The translations under genes and the position numbers were made by a program. Shown in pieces: positions 1 through 7,848 of a stretch of DNA of 31,227 nt (position 1 is the stretch's first letter; each line of letters starts with the position of its first letter). The stretch covers positions 1 to 31,227 of the forward strand of contig DASTPP010000248.1 of the NCBI GenBank assembly GCA_035762175.1, read 5' to 3'. The stretch is from DASTPP01 sp035762175. Lineage in GTDB: Bacteria > Myxococcota_A > Polyangia > Polyangiales > Polyangiaceae. Below the pieces are notes generated by a model. That model was not told the origin of the DNA and ran no database searches. It saw only the letters and a list, made by a program, of their open reading frames with translations.

Positions 1-99
1 GTCGTCGCGCGTCGAAAGCAGGCGCAGCATCACGCTGCCGACGGCGCCCGTCGCGCCGACGACCGCGACGGTCGGTTTCGTGGTGGCTTGCTGGCTCAT
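1..99 (-). CDS. asd: Aspartate-semialdehyde dehydrogenase, N-terminal 33 codons only
   Basis: Only the first 33 codons are present; the gene runs off the left edge. The peptide starts MSQQATTKPT and continues into VAVVGATGAVGSVMLRLL, the nucleotide-binding Rossmann segment (G-A-T-G-A-V-G) typical of the aspartate-beta-semialdehyde dehydrogenase N-terminus. The family reduces aspartyl-4-phosphate to aspartate semialdehyde with NADPH, the branch point to lysine/diaminopimelate, threonine and methionine. The catalytic Cys and His lie outside the window. Another short-chain Rossmann protein starting with VGATGAVG (for example N-acetyl-gamma-glutamyl-phosphate reductase) is possible but fits less well. 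It is divergent from the TetR gene, so 100-220 holds both promoters. Confidence 0.8.
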   Translation of the reverse strand, partial: MSQQATTKPTVAVVGATGAVGSVMLRLLSTRDD

Positions 100-185
100 C
101 GCTGGTTGACGCAGGGTGCCCGCGCCCCGGCGGCGCGTCAATTTCGAGCGCCCCCGGCCCCCCGCCGCCGCGGGCGGGGCGGGCC

Positions 186-214
186 TTGCGCCGAGACGAT
201 CGGTCAACTATAAC
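186..214 (+). promoter_or_regulatory. Promoter with embedded operator-like motif for the TetR gene
   Basis: A -35-like TTGCGC (186-191) and a -10-like TATAAC (209-214) are separated by exactly 17 bp. The -10 ends 6 nt before the GTG at 221, so transcription would begin at or next to the start codon. Between and overlapping the hexamers lies CGGTCAACT (201-209), a 9-mer that recurs at 945-953 in front of the efflux operon. The shared motif suggests TetR autoregulation. Confidence 0.6.
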
Positions 215-220
215 GGGTGG

Positions 221-844
221 GTGGGCCGAACCAGCGACGCACGTGAGCGCCTCGTCCAGGCGGCCATCGATCTGATCTGGCAGGCCAGCTACGGGGCCGT
301 GGGGGTCGACGCGATCTGCGCCCAAGCGGGGGTAAAGAAGGGCAGTTTTTACCACTTTTTCGCGAGCAAAGACGAGCTGGTCGTCGCCGCCTTGGCCCAC
401 CACTGGGAGGCGCGGCGGCCCGTGCTCGACGCCATTTTTTCGCCGTCGCGGCCCCCGCTCGAGCGCCTGCGGCGCTACCTCGAGCACGCCTCCGAGCGGC
501 AGCGCGAGGTGCGCCGGCAGTACGGGCGGGTGCTCGGCTGCTTTCACGTCTCGGTCGGCACCGAGTGCGTCGGCCAGCCGCCCGAGGTGGCGGCGAAGGT
601 GCAAGAGGTGATCGTGTCGCTGCGGCGCTACCTCGAGACCACGCTGCGCGACGCGCGGGCCGAGGGGCACGCGTGCGGCGACCCGGTGGCGGGCGCGAAG
701 GCGCTCTTCGCCCTCGTCGAGGGGGCGCTGGCACAGGCCCGCATTCATGACGACCCCGAGATCTTGCGCGCCCTGCCCGAGACGGGCTTCGCGCTGCTGG
801 GCCTCGGCCCGGTGGCGCGGGCGGCGGCGGGCGGCCCCGGCTGA
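221..844 (+). CDS. TetR/AcrR-family transcriptional repressor, probable regulator of the adjacent RND pump
   Basis: The product (207 aa from GTG 221) has a classic TetR HTH at about residues 5-50, including TVGVDAICAQAGVKKGSF-like spacing and the family signature GSFYHFFASKDEL. The C-terminal half is helical and ligand-binding, with no recognisable specificity. An upstream GTG at 116 would add 35 Pro/Arg-rich residues without similarity to the family. It would also translate through the promoter at 186-214, so 221 is preferred. No Shine-Dalgarno precedes it, which is consistent with a leaderless mRNA. The gene lies 134 bp upstream of the efflux operon on the same strand, and both have a CGGTCAACT motif upstream. 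Local repression of itself and the pump, relieved by a pump substrate, is the likely role (inference). Confidence 0.88.
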   Translation: MGRTSDARERLVQAAIDLIWQASYGAVGVDAICAQAGVKKGSFYHFFASKDELVVAALAHHWEARRPVLDAIFSPSRPPLERLRRYLEHASERQREVRRQYGRVLGCFHVSVGTECVGQPPEVAAKVQEVIVSLRRYLETTLRDARAEGHACGDPVAGAKALFALVEGALAQARIHDDPEILRALPETGFALLGLGPVARAAAGGPG

Positions 845-934
845 GGCGCGCCCGGGTCTGGCTCGGCTTCGAGGGGGCCGCCGGGCCCGCGGGCTCTGCC
901 CCTCGAGCCGGGCTGGGCTTGGCCCGACTCAAAT

Positions 935-950
935 TTGACTAGACGGTCAA
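935..950. promoter_or_regulatory. Inverted-repeat operator candidate upstream of the RND operon
   Basis: TTGACTAGACGGTCAA is an inverted repeat, TTGAC-N6-GTCAA, 28 bp upstream of the RND start codon. Its right half plus the following CT matches the motif inside the TetR promoter. TTGACT at 935-940 may also act as a -35 element, but no convincing -10 was found at the right spacing. Confidence 0.5.
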
Positions 951-978
951 CTTCTACCGACCCTGCGGAGCCCTTGCC

Positions 979-3900
979 ATGTGGATCGTCCGCCTCGCCC
1001 TACGCCGCCCGTACACCTTCGTGGTGATGGCGCTCTTGCTGTTGATCGCGGGCGTCTACGTCACGAGAAAGACGCCGACCGACATCTTGCCGGAGGTCGA
1101 CATACCCGTCATCAGCGTGGTCTGGACGTACGGCGGGCTGCCGGCGCAGCAGATGGAGCAGCAGATCACGCAATTTAGCGAGTATTCGCTGGCCGGCAAC
1201 GTCGGCGACATCAAGGCGCTGCAGAGCGACAGCTTCGACGGCGTGTCGGTGATCCGGGTGTTCTTGCACCCGGGGGCGGACGTGGCGGCGGCGATGGCGC
1301 AGGTGACGGCGGCGTCGCAGACCATCGTGCGGCGGATGCCGCCGGGCACCATCCCGCCCATCATTTTGCGCTACACGGCGTCGAGCGTGCCGATCTTGCA
1401 GCTGGCGTTCTCGAGCGACACGCTGAGCGAGTCGGAGATCTACGACCACGTGAACCAGCGGGTGCGCACGATGCTGAGCGTGGTGCGGGGCACGCGCTTC
1501 CCGCTGCCGAGCGGGGGCAAGCAGCGGCAGATCGCGGTCGACCTCGACCTCGCGGCGCTGCGGGCGCACGGGCTGTCGCCGTCGGACGTGAACGCGGCCA
1601 TCACGGCGCAGAACCTCACCCTGCCGACGGGGGCGGCGAAGATCGGCGAGCGCGAGTACCGGGTGAGCCTGAACAGCAGCCCCGAGGCGATCGCGGCGCT
1701 GAACGACGTGCCGGTGCGGGCGGGGGGGCCGCGGCCGGTGTACGTGCGCGACGTGGCGCACGTGCACGACGGCTACGCGGTGCAGACGAACGTGGCGCGC
1801 CGCGACGGCCGGCGCTCGGTCGTGCTCAGCGTGATGAAGACCGGGGCGGCCTCGACGACCGAGGTGGCGGGGCGGGTCAAGGCGCTGGTGCCGACCATCC
1901 GGGCGTCGGCCCCGCCGGGGCTCGAGGTCGAGCTCCTGTCCGACCAGTCGACCTTCGTGACCCGGGCGATCGACGGGCTGGTGGTCGAGGGGCTCATCGC
2001 GGCGGGGCTGACGGCGGCGATGATCTTGCTCTTCCTGGGCAGCTGGCGGAGCACCCTCATCGTGGCGGTGAGCATCCCGCTCTCGGTCGCCGCGGCGCTG
2101 CTCTGCCTGCGGGCGCTCGGGCACACGATCAACACGATGACCCTCGGCGGGCTCGCGCTCGCGGTCGGCATCTTGGTCGACGACGCGACGGTCGAGGTCG
2201 AGAACATTCACCGCAACCTCGCCGAGGGCAAGCCGCTCACGCGGGCGATCCTCGACGGGGCGCAGCAGATCGCGGTGCCGGCCTTCGTCGCGTCGCTCTG
2301 CGTCAGCATCGTGTTCGTGTCGGTGGTGTTCCTCGAGGGGCCGGCGAAGTACATCTTCTTGCCGATGGGCCTGGCGGTGGCGTTCTCGGTCATGGCCTCG
2401 TACCTGCTCTCGCGCACGCTGGTGCCCACGTTGGTGAAGTACCTGCTGCGGGGCGAGGCGCACGGGCCCGGGCACGGGGGCGGGGCCTTCGCGCGGCTGC
2501 ACCGCGGCTTCGACGCCCGCTTCGAGCGGCTGCGCGGGCGCTACGTCGGGCTGCTCGGGGCGGCGCTCGCCCGCCCGCGCGCCGCGCTCGCGGCCTTCGG
2601 CCTCGCCGCGCTCGCCGCCGCGGCGCTCGCGCCCTTCGTCGGGCGCGACTTCTTCCCGTCGATCGACGCCGGGCAGGTGCGCCTGCACGTCACGGCGCCC
2701 CCCGGCACGCGCCTCGAGGAGACCGAGCGCTGGTTCTCGCGGGTCGAAGACAAGATCCGCGAGATCGTGCCCGCGGGCGACCGCGAGAGCATCCTTGATT
2801 TTATCGGCATGCCGGGCGGCTACAACCTGTCGATCACCGACAGCAGCAACGTGAGCTCGGCCGACGGCGAGGTGCTCGTCACGCTCGCGCGCGGCCGCTC
2901 GCGCTCGACGCAGGACACGGTGCGCGCCCTGCGCGACGCGCTGCCGGGCGAGTTCCCCGAGCTCGGGTTCTACTTCCAGCCGGCCGACATCGTGACGCAG
3001 ATCTTGAACTTCGGGCTGCCCTCGCCGATCGACGTGCAGGTCTCGGGCGCGCGCCGCGACGCGACGCTCGCCGCCGCCCGCGAGCTCGAGGCCGGGCTGC
3101 GCGCGGTGCCCGGGGCGGTCGACGTGCACCTGCACCAGGTCGTGGCCGCGCCCCGGCTGCACGTCGAGGTCGACCGGCTGCGCGCGTCCGAGGTCGGCCT
3201 GACCGAGCGCGACGTCGCGTCGAACCTCCTGCTGACGGTCTCGTCGTCGAGCCAGGTGAACCCCACCTTCTGGACCGAGGCGTCGACCGGCAACGCGTAC
3301 CCCGTCGCGCTGCAGGTGCCCGAGTACCGCGTCGACTCGCTCGACGCGCTCAAGGCGCTCTCGCTGCCCGCGGCGGGCGCCGCCGGGGGCCAGAAGCTCC
3401 TGGTCGACCTCGCGGGCATCCGGCGCCTGACGACGCCGGTGTTCGTGACCCACGCCAACGTGCAGCCGACCTACAACGTCCGGGCCGACGCCCAGGACGC
3501 CGACCTCGGCCGGGTGGCGGCGGGCCTCGACGCGCTGGTGGCGAAGGCCCGCGCGAAGCTGCCGCCCGGCGCCACCATCACCGTGCGCGGCCAGGCCGAG
3601 AGCATGCGCGAGGGCTTCGCCGGCCTCGGCGTCGGCCTCGCCTTCGCCGCGCTGCTCGTCTACGCGCTGATGGTCGTCAACTTTCAGTCCTGGAAGCTGC
3701 CCTTCATCATCTTGATGGCCCTGCCCGGCGCCGGCGTCGGCATCGTGTTCGCGCTCTTCGCGACCGACACGACGTTCAGCATCCCCTCGCTGATGGGCGC
3801 CGTCATGAGCGTCGGCGTCGCGACCGCGAACTCGATCCTGGTCGTCACCTTCGCCAACGAGCGGCGCCTCGCGGGGGCGGGCGCGCTCGAGGCGGCGCTC

Positions 3901-4206
3901 GAGGCGGGCGCGGTGCGCCTGCGGCCGGTGCTGATGACGGCGCTGGCGATGCTCATCGGCATGCTGCCGATGTCGCTCGGCCTCGGCGAGGGCGGCGAGC
4001 AGAACGCCGCGCTCGGCCGCGCCGTCATCGGCGGCCTGCTCGGCGCGACGGTCGCCACGCTCGTGCTCGTGCCCGTCGTCTACAGCCTGCTCGCCGCGCG
4101 CTGGCGCGCGCCCGAGCGCGACCCCCACCTCGAGGGGCCCGCCGGCCCCGACGCCACCCCCCTCCCCCACCCTGCCCCGGCCGCGCGGCCGGCGGAGGCC
4201 CAATGA
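979..4206 (+). CDS. RND-superfamily inner-membrane efflux transporter (AcrB/MdtB-like)
   Basis: The product has 1075 aa, the usual RND length. It has TM1 at residues 13-30, a first large periplasmic loop, the TM4 motif GILVDDATVEVENIH with the proton-relay Asp pair D401/D402, a second periplasmic loop (about 550-870) and a closing TM bundle (about 880-1035). In TM10 the position of AcrB Lys940 is alanine (VGVATANSIL, residues 945-954). The AcrB relay is therefore not fully conserved, as in many divergent RND pumps. GGAG sits 8 nt before the ATG. The family exports drugs, detergents, lipids or metals in antiport with protons, and the substrate here is not evident. The gene overlaps the adaptor gene by 4 bp (ATGA), and its order before the adaptor is the reverse of the common arrangement. 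Probably controlled by the upstream TetR. Confidence 0.95.
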   Translation: MWIVRLALRRPYTFVVMALLLLIAGVYVTRKTPTDILPEVDIPVISVVWTYGGLPAQQMEQQITQFSEYSLAGNVGDIKALQSDSFDGVSVIRVFLHPGADVAAAMAQVTAASQTIVRRMPPGTIPPIILRYTASSVPILQLAFSSDTLSESEIYDHVNQRVRTMLSVVRGTRFPLPSGGKQRQIAVDLDLAALRAHGLSPSDVNAAITAQNLTLPTGAAKIGEREYRVSLNSSPEAIAALNDVPVRAGGPRPVYVRDVAHVHDGYAVQTNVARRDGRRSVVLSVMKTGAASTTEVAGRVKALVPTIRASAPPGLEVELLSDQSTFVTRAIDGLVVEGLIAAGLTAAMILLFLGSWRSTLIVAVSIPLSVAAALLCLRALGHTINTMTLGGLALAVGILVDDATVEVENIHRNLAEGKPLTRAILDGAQQIAVPAFVASLCVSIVFVSVVFLEGPAKYIFLPMGLAVAFSVMASYLLSRTLVPTLVKYLLRGEAHGPGHGGGAFARLHRGFDARFERLRGRYVGLLGAALARPRAALAAFGLAALAAAALAPFVGRDFFPSIDAGQVRLHVTAPPGTRLEETERWFSRVEDKIREIVPAGDRESILDFIGMPGGYNLSITDSSNVSSADGEVLVTLARGRSRSTQDTVRALRDALPGEFPELGFYFQPADIVTQILNFGLPSPIDVQVSGARRDATLAAARELEAGLRAVPGAVDVHLHQVVAAPRLHVEVDRLRASEVGLTERDVASNLLLTVSSSSQVNPTFWTEASTGNAYPVALQVPEYRVDSLDALKALSLPAAGAAGGQKLLVDLAGIRRLTTPVFVTHANVQPTYNVRADAQDADLGRVAAGLDALVAKARAKLPPGATITVRGQAESMREGFAGLGVGLAFAALLVYALMVVNFQSWKLPFIILMALPGAGVGIVFALFATDTTFSIPSLMGAVMSVGVATANSILVVTFANERRLAGAGALEAALEAGAVRLRPVLMTALAMLIGMLPMSLGLGEGGEQNAALGRAVIGGLLGATVATLVLVPVVYSLLAARWRAPERDPHLEGPAGPDATPLPHPAPAARPAEAQ

Positions 4207-5336
4207 GCGCCCCGAACACCGCCTGGAAGGCCATCGGCACCCTCGGCATCGTCCTCGCGGCGGCGGCCGCCGCCGGCGTCGCGCCCCGCCTCAAGCGCCG
4301 CGAGGCCCTCGCGCGCGCCGAGCAGGCCCTCGCGCGCCCCCGCAAGGTGCGCGTCGCGCCGGTGCGCGCCGGCGACGCCGCTGTCGAGACGGTGCTGCCG
4401 GGCTCGTCGGCCCCCTTCTACGCGTCGTCCCTCTACGCCAAGTCGACGGGCTTCTTGCGCAAGACCCACGTCGACGTGGGCGACCGCGTGAAGGCCGGCC
4501 AGCCCCTCGCCGAGATCGACGCGCCGGAGACGGCCGAAGAGGTCCGGCTCGCCCAGGCCCGGCTCGACGAGGCGCGCGCCAACGTCGGGCTCGCCCAGGC
4601 GACGGCCGAGCGCGCCGGCTCGCTCGTCGCCGCCGGCGCGCTGCCGCCGCAGCAGGGCGACGACGCGCGCGCGCAGGCCAACTCGGCGCTCGCGTCCGTC
4701 GCGACTCGCCAGGCCGAGCTGCAGCGGCTGCGCGTGCTCCGCGGCTACCAGCAGATCGTCGCCCCCTTCGACGGCGTCATCACCCGCCGCGGCGCCGACC
4801 CCGGCGCCCTCGTCGGCCCCGCCGCCGCCGGCGACGCGCCCCTCTTCGAGATCGCCGCCGTCGAGACCCTGCGCGTCTTCGTCGACGTGCCCGACGCCTA
4901 CGCCGCCGACGTGCGCCCCGGCCTCGAGGCGCAGGTCTTCTCGCCCCGCGACCCCGCCCGCAAGCTCTCCGGCAAGGTCGCCCGCGCCAGCGGCGTGCTC
5001 GAGCCGGCGACCCGCACGCTGCGCGCCGAGATCCACGTGCCCGGCGGCGACGTGATCTTGCCCGGCGCCTTCGTCTACGTGCGCCTCACCGTGCCCCGCT
5101 CGCGCCCCGCCCCCGTCGTGCCCGCCGGCGCCCTCGTCATCCGCAAGGAGGGCACCCTCGTCGCGACGGTGGGCCCCGAGGGCCGCGTCGAGCTCAAGCC
5201 CGTGGCGCTCGGCCGCGACTTCGGCAAAGAGATCGAGGTGCTCGACGGCGTCGCCGCCGGCGCCCAGGTGGTCGTCAACCCCCCCGACGATCTCGAGAGC
5301 GGGCAGCCGGTCGAGGTGGCCCCCGCCAAGGGCTGA
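4203..5336 (+). CDS. RND periplasmic adaptor (membrane fusion protein, HlyD/AcrA family)
   Basis: The product has 377 aa with an N-terminal membrane anchor (residues 9-26, LGIVLAAAAAAGVA). A lipoyl/barrel-sandwich half follows at about 80-108 (GFLRKTHVDVGDRVKAGQPL). Next come an alpha-hairpin rich in A/E/Q/R (about 110-180), the second lipoyl half (about 182-215, IVAPFDGVITRRGADPGALV), a beta-barrel and a membrane-proximal domain. These are the AcrA-type domains in order. The adaptor would join the RND pump to an outer-membrane channel, but no TolC-like gene is nearby, so the channel must be shared or encoded elsewhere. Its ATG overlaps the stop of the transporter, indicating translational coupling. 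There is no lipobox Cys, so it is held by the N-terminal TM segment rather than a lipid. Confidence 0.95.
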   Translation: MSAPNTAWKAIGTLGIVLAAAAAAGVAPRLKRREALARAEQALARPRKVRVAPVRAGDAAVETVLPGSSAPFYASSLYAKSTGFLRKTHVDVGDRVKAGQPLAEIDAPETAEEVRLAQARLDEARANVGLAQATAERAGSLVAAGALPPQQGDDARAQANSALASVATRQAELQRLRVLRGYQQIVAPFDGVITRRGADPGALVGPAAAGDAPLFEIAAVETLRVFVDVPDAYAADVRPGLEAQVFSPRDPARKLSGKVARASGVLEPATRTLRAEIHVPGGDVILPGAFVYVRLTVPRSRPAPVVPAGALVIRKEGTLVATVGPEGRVELKPVALGRDFGKEIEVLDGVAAGAQVVVNPPDDLESGQPVEVAPAKG

Positions 5337-5459
5337 CCTCGCCCGGGTTGCGGCCCGCTCGGTTCGGCGGGGCGGGCGCCGTCTACCCGGCGGCCCGGGC
5401 CGTCCGAGCGCCGAGCGGCGCGCCCGCGCCCGGCGCCGGGCCCCCGGGCGGGCGCGCGC

Positions 5460-5488
5460 TTGCGGCCCCGGGCGGAAAGCGATTAACT
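5460..5488 (+). promoter_or_regulatory. Promoter candidate for the cyclase-family gene
   Basis: TTGCGG (5460-5465), a 17-bp spacer and TTAACT (5483-5488) are followed by the ATG 7 nt later at 5496. No Shine-Dalgarno lies at a useful distance, so the transcript is probably leaderless or nearly so. This is an otherwise extremely GC-rich stretch, and GATTAACT is its only AT-rich island. Confidence 0.5.
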
Positions 5489-5495
5489 GCCCCCC

Positions 5496-6167
5496 ATGAG
5501 CGAAGGGCCGCGCTTCATCGAGGTGAGCCACGCCATCGTGGCCGGCATGAAAACGTACCCCGGGCTGCCCGAGCCGCGGGCCGAGGTGCTCCTCGACTAC
5601 GACAGCTCGCGCGAGCGCTACGGCGGCAAGTCCGAATTTCTCATCGCGTCGCTCCACCTGTGCGGCAACACGGGCACGTACGTCGACTCGCCCGCCCACC
5701 GCTTCCGCGGCGCGGCCGACCTCGCGGCGCTGCCGCTCGAGCGCCTCGCCCACCTGCCCGCGCTGGTCGTCGACGCCCGCGGGGGCGCGGGGCGCGGCAT
5801 CGGCCGCGCCGCCTTCGCCGGGCACGACGTGCGCGGCAAGGCCGTGCTGGTGCGCACCGGCTGGAGCGAGCGCTGGGGCCGCGACGACTACTTCGAGCCG
5901 AACCCCTTCCTCGACGACGACGCCTGCGCCCACCTGGTCGAGCAAGGGGCCGCGTTCGTCGGCATCGACTCGATCAACATCGACGACATGGCCGACCTCG
6001 CGCGGCCGGCGCACACGCGCCTGCTCGGCGCGGGCATCCCGGTCTGCGAGCACATGACGAACCTGCACGCGGTGCCCGCGACCGGGGGGCGCCTGCACGC
6101 GGTGCCCATCGCCTGGCAGGGCGGCGCGACCTTCCCGGTGCGCGCGTACGTGCTCGACGGGGCGTAG
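5496..6167 (+). CDS. Cyclase-family (kynurenine-formamidase-like) metal-dependent hydrolase
   Basis: The product (223 aa) matches the PF04199 putative cyclase family in length and layout: N-terminal SHAIVAGMKTYPGLP, a metal-site segment at residues 54-70 (HLCGNTGTYVDSPAHRF), EQGAAFVGIDSINID around 150-163, and a C-terminal LHAVPIAWQGGATFPVRAYV. The family includes bacterial kynurenine formamidase and hydrolases of cyclic or amide substrates. The classical motif is H-x-G-T-H-x-D-x-P-x-H. Here the two earlier histidines are Asn58 and Tyr62, while D64 and H68 remain, so this belongs to a variant subgroup or has altered metal binding. There is no signal peptide, so it is cytosolic. It is monocistronic and converges on the PLP-enzyme operon with a 25-bp gap. 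The true substrate is unknown. Confidence 0.85.
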   Translation: MSEGPRFIEVSHAIVAGMKTYPGLPEPRAEVLLDYDSSRERYGGKSEFLIASLHLCGNTGTYVDSPAHRFRGAADLAALPLERLAHLPALVVDARGGAGRGIGRAAFAGHDVRGKAVLVRTGWSERWGRDDYFEPNPFLDDDACAHLVEQGAAFVGIDSINIDDMADLARPAHTRLLGAGIPVCEHMTNLHAVPATGGRLHAVPIAWQGGATFPVRAYVLDGA

Positions 6168-6192
6168 CGGGGGCGCGGCGCTGGCGCGTCGT

Positions 6193-7203
6193 TCAGGAGG
6201 GCTCGCGGCTCCAGAGCGCCGACGACAGGTAGCGCTCGCCGCTGTCGCTGAAGATGCACACGACGACGGCCGCGGTGCAGGACCGGGCCACGCGCAGGGC
6301 GGCGGCCAGGACGGCGCCGGCGGTGCTGCCGACCAGAATGCCCTCGCGGCGGGCGACGGCGTGGGCGGCCGCGTGGCCCTCTTCGGTCGAAACACGAAGG
6401 AGCTGGTCGAAGCCCTCTTTGCGGTAGATGCCCGGGCGGCGCGTCGAGGGGATGTGCCGCATCCCGACGAGGCCGTGGTCGCCCCGGTCGGGCTCGACCG
6501 CCACCACTTGGACGTCCGGGCGGCGGGCCCGCAGGCCCCAGCCGGTGCCCATGACCGTGCCCGAGGTGCCGATGGCGGCCACGACGTGGGTCACGCGCCC
6601 CTGGGTCTGGTGCCAGATCTCCGGGGCGGTCGTGTGGTAATGCGCGAGGACGTTGGCGGGGTTGTTGTATTGATCGGTCTTGAAGTATCGGTCCGGGTCG
6701 GCCGCGTAGAGCGCCTCGGCCTCGGCGATGGCCCCGTCCGAGCCGAGCGCCGGGTCGGTGAACACTTGCTCGGCCCCGAGGGCGTTCAAGAGCCGCTTGC
6801 GCTCTTCGGTCACGCCGGCCGACAAGCACAGCCGGACGGGGTACCCGAGCGCGGCGCCGAGGGTGGCGAGCGCCACGCCGGTGTTGCCCGAGGTCGACTC
6901 GAGAATGGTCTTGCCCGGCCGGAGCGCCCCGGAGCGCAGCCCCTCGTAGACCATCATCGCGGCGGGCCGGTCTTTGACCGAGCCGCCGGGGTTGTACATC
7001 TCGAGCTTGGCGTAGAGCTCGACGCGCTCGGGCAGCCCGTCGCCCACGCGCCGCAGGCGCTGCAGGGGCGTGTTGCCGATGCGGTCGACGATGGTGCCGG
7101 TCTCGGCGGGCCAGGGGGACGACTCGGGCGAGCCGTAGAAGCGGGCCGCGAGCTCGGCGTCGGCCGGCCCGCGGCCTTCGATCAGGCGCAGGGGGTAAGC
7201 CAT
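6193..7203 (-). CDS. Cysteine synthase/cystathionine beta-synthase-family PLP enzyme
   Basis: The product (336 aa) is a fold-type II PLP enzyme. PLP lysine K77 lies in NPGGSVKDR. The substrate loop STSGNTG is at 103-109, the DQYNNPANVLAHYHTTAPEIW-like segment starts at 177, and the phosphate-binding loop GTSGT is at 212-216. A C-terminal SDSGERYLSS carries the serine that contacts the pyridine nitrogen. All canonical O-acetylserine sulfhydrylase elements are present. About 35 extra N-terminal residues precede the usual start of CysK/CysM. The ATG lies 17 bp after the GNAT stop, in the same operon. A housekeeping cysteine synthase is possible. Co-transcription with a diiron oxidase and an acyltransferase favours a dedicated beta-substitution on a serine derivative to make a non-protein amino acid (inference). 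Confidence 0.9.
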   Translation of the reverse strand: MAYPLRLIEGRGPADAELAARFYGSPESSPWPAETGTIVDRIGNTPLQRLRRVGDGLPERVELYAKLEMYNPGGSVKDRPAAMMVYEGLRSGALRPGKTILESTSGNTGVALATLGAALGYPVRLCLSAGVTEERKRLLNALGAEQVFTDPALGSDGAIAEAEALYAADPDRYFKTDQYNNPANVLAHYHTTAPEIWHQTQGRVTHVVAAIGTSGTVMGTGWGLRARRPDVQVVAVEPDRGDHGLVGMRHIPSTRRPGIYRKEGFDQLLRVSTEEGHAAAHAVARREGILVGSTAGAVLAAALRVARSCTAAVVVCIFSDSGERYLSSALWSREPS

Positions 7204-7220
7204 GGGTAACCCGGTGGCCC

Positions 7221-7820
7221 TCAGGGGGCGGCGGCCGCCGCCCGGCGCACGATCTCGCGGCCCCGGGCGACGGTCATGTGCATGTAGACGCCGTCGTAGC
7301 TCTGGCCGTCGACGATCGCGTAGCCGGGCAGCACGCCGAAGACCTCGAAGCCCATGTGCTTCCAGGCGCGCTCGGCCGGGCAGCCAGCGCGCACATCGAG
7401 GTAGACGCGCTCGACCCCGAGGGCCTCGCAGCGTTCGATGAAGTGGGGCAAGGTTCGCCACATCAGGCCGCCGCCCCGGACTTCGGGGTCGACCATGGCG
7501 CGGAAGACGCCGGCGAGGTGCCGGTTGTTGGGCGACCCGTTCTGCACGAGCGTGGCCTGGAAGACGAAGCGATCGCCGCCCTCGGCGACGAGCAGGTGGC
7601 TGCGGCCTTCGCGCAGGTCGCGGTCGAGGTCGCGCGCGATCTTCTCGCCGGTGGCGTCGTCGAAGGGGCGCGGGAAGCCGACGGTCGAGTCCCGCTCGAG
7701 GACGCGCCGGAAGAGCGCGAGGTACTTGCGCGCCTCGGGCGGCTCGAGCCGGTCGAGCCACCGGAAGCGGAAGGCGTCGGCGCCGGGCCCGGCCGGGGCG
7801 GAGGGGGTGGCGGTCGTCAT
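7221..7820 (-). CDS. GNAT-family N-acetyltransferase
   Basis: The product has 199 aa. The acetyl-CoA-binding motif A lies at about residues 107-125 (FRAMVDPEVRGGGLMWR). It is followed by a helix and the strand VERVYLDV, then AERAWKHMGFEVFGVLPGYA, the usual A/B-motif sequence of GNAT enzymes. GGAGG sits 9 nt before the ATG. The N-terminal ~70 residues are helical and unrecognised. The acceptor cannot be read from sequence. The gene lies between the diiron oxidase (28-bp gap) and the PLP enzyme (17-bp gap), so it probably acts on a substrate or product of that pathway. It could activate a serine hydroxyl or acylate an amine, or it could provide self-protection. Confidence 0.88.
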   Translation of the reverse strand: MTTATPSAPAGPGADAFRFRWLDRLEPPEARKYLALFRRVLERDSTVGFPRPFDDATGEKIARDLDRDLREGRSHLLVAEGGDRFVFQATLVQNGSPNNRHLAGVFRAMVDPEVRGGGLMWRTLPHFIERCEALGVERVYLDVRAGCPAERAWKHMGFEVFGVLPGYAIVDGQSYDGVYMHMTVARGREIVRRAAAAAP

Positions 7821-7848
7821 CGGCGGCGCCTCCGGGGTGCGGCCGCGC

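Noticed and set aside
116..220. GTG at 116 as the start of the TetR gene
   Set aside because: It adds 35 Pro/Arg/Ala-rich residues absent from the family and translates through a good promoter. GTG 221 fits the fold and the promoter position.
1000..4203. Very long minus-strand frame opposite the RND transporter
   Set aside because: It is a by-product of GC bias: the peptide is Arg/Asp/His/Gln-rich with no family features, while the plus strand encodes a clear RND pump.
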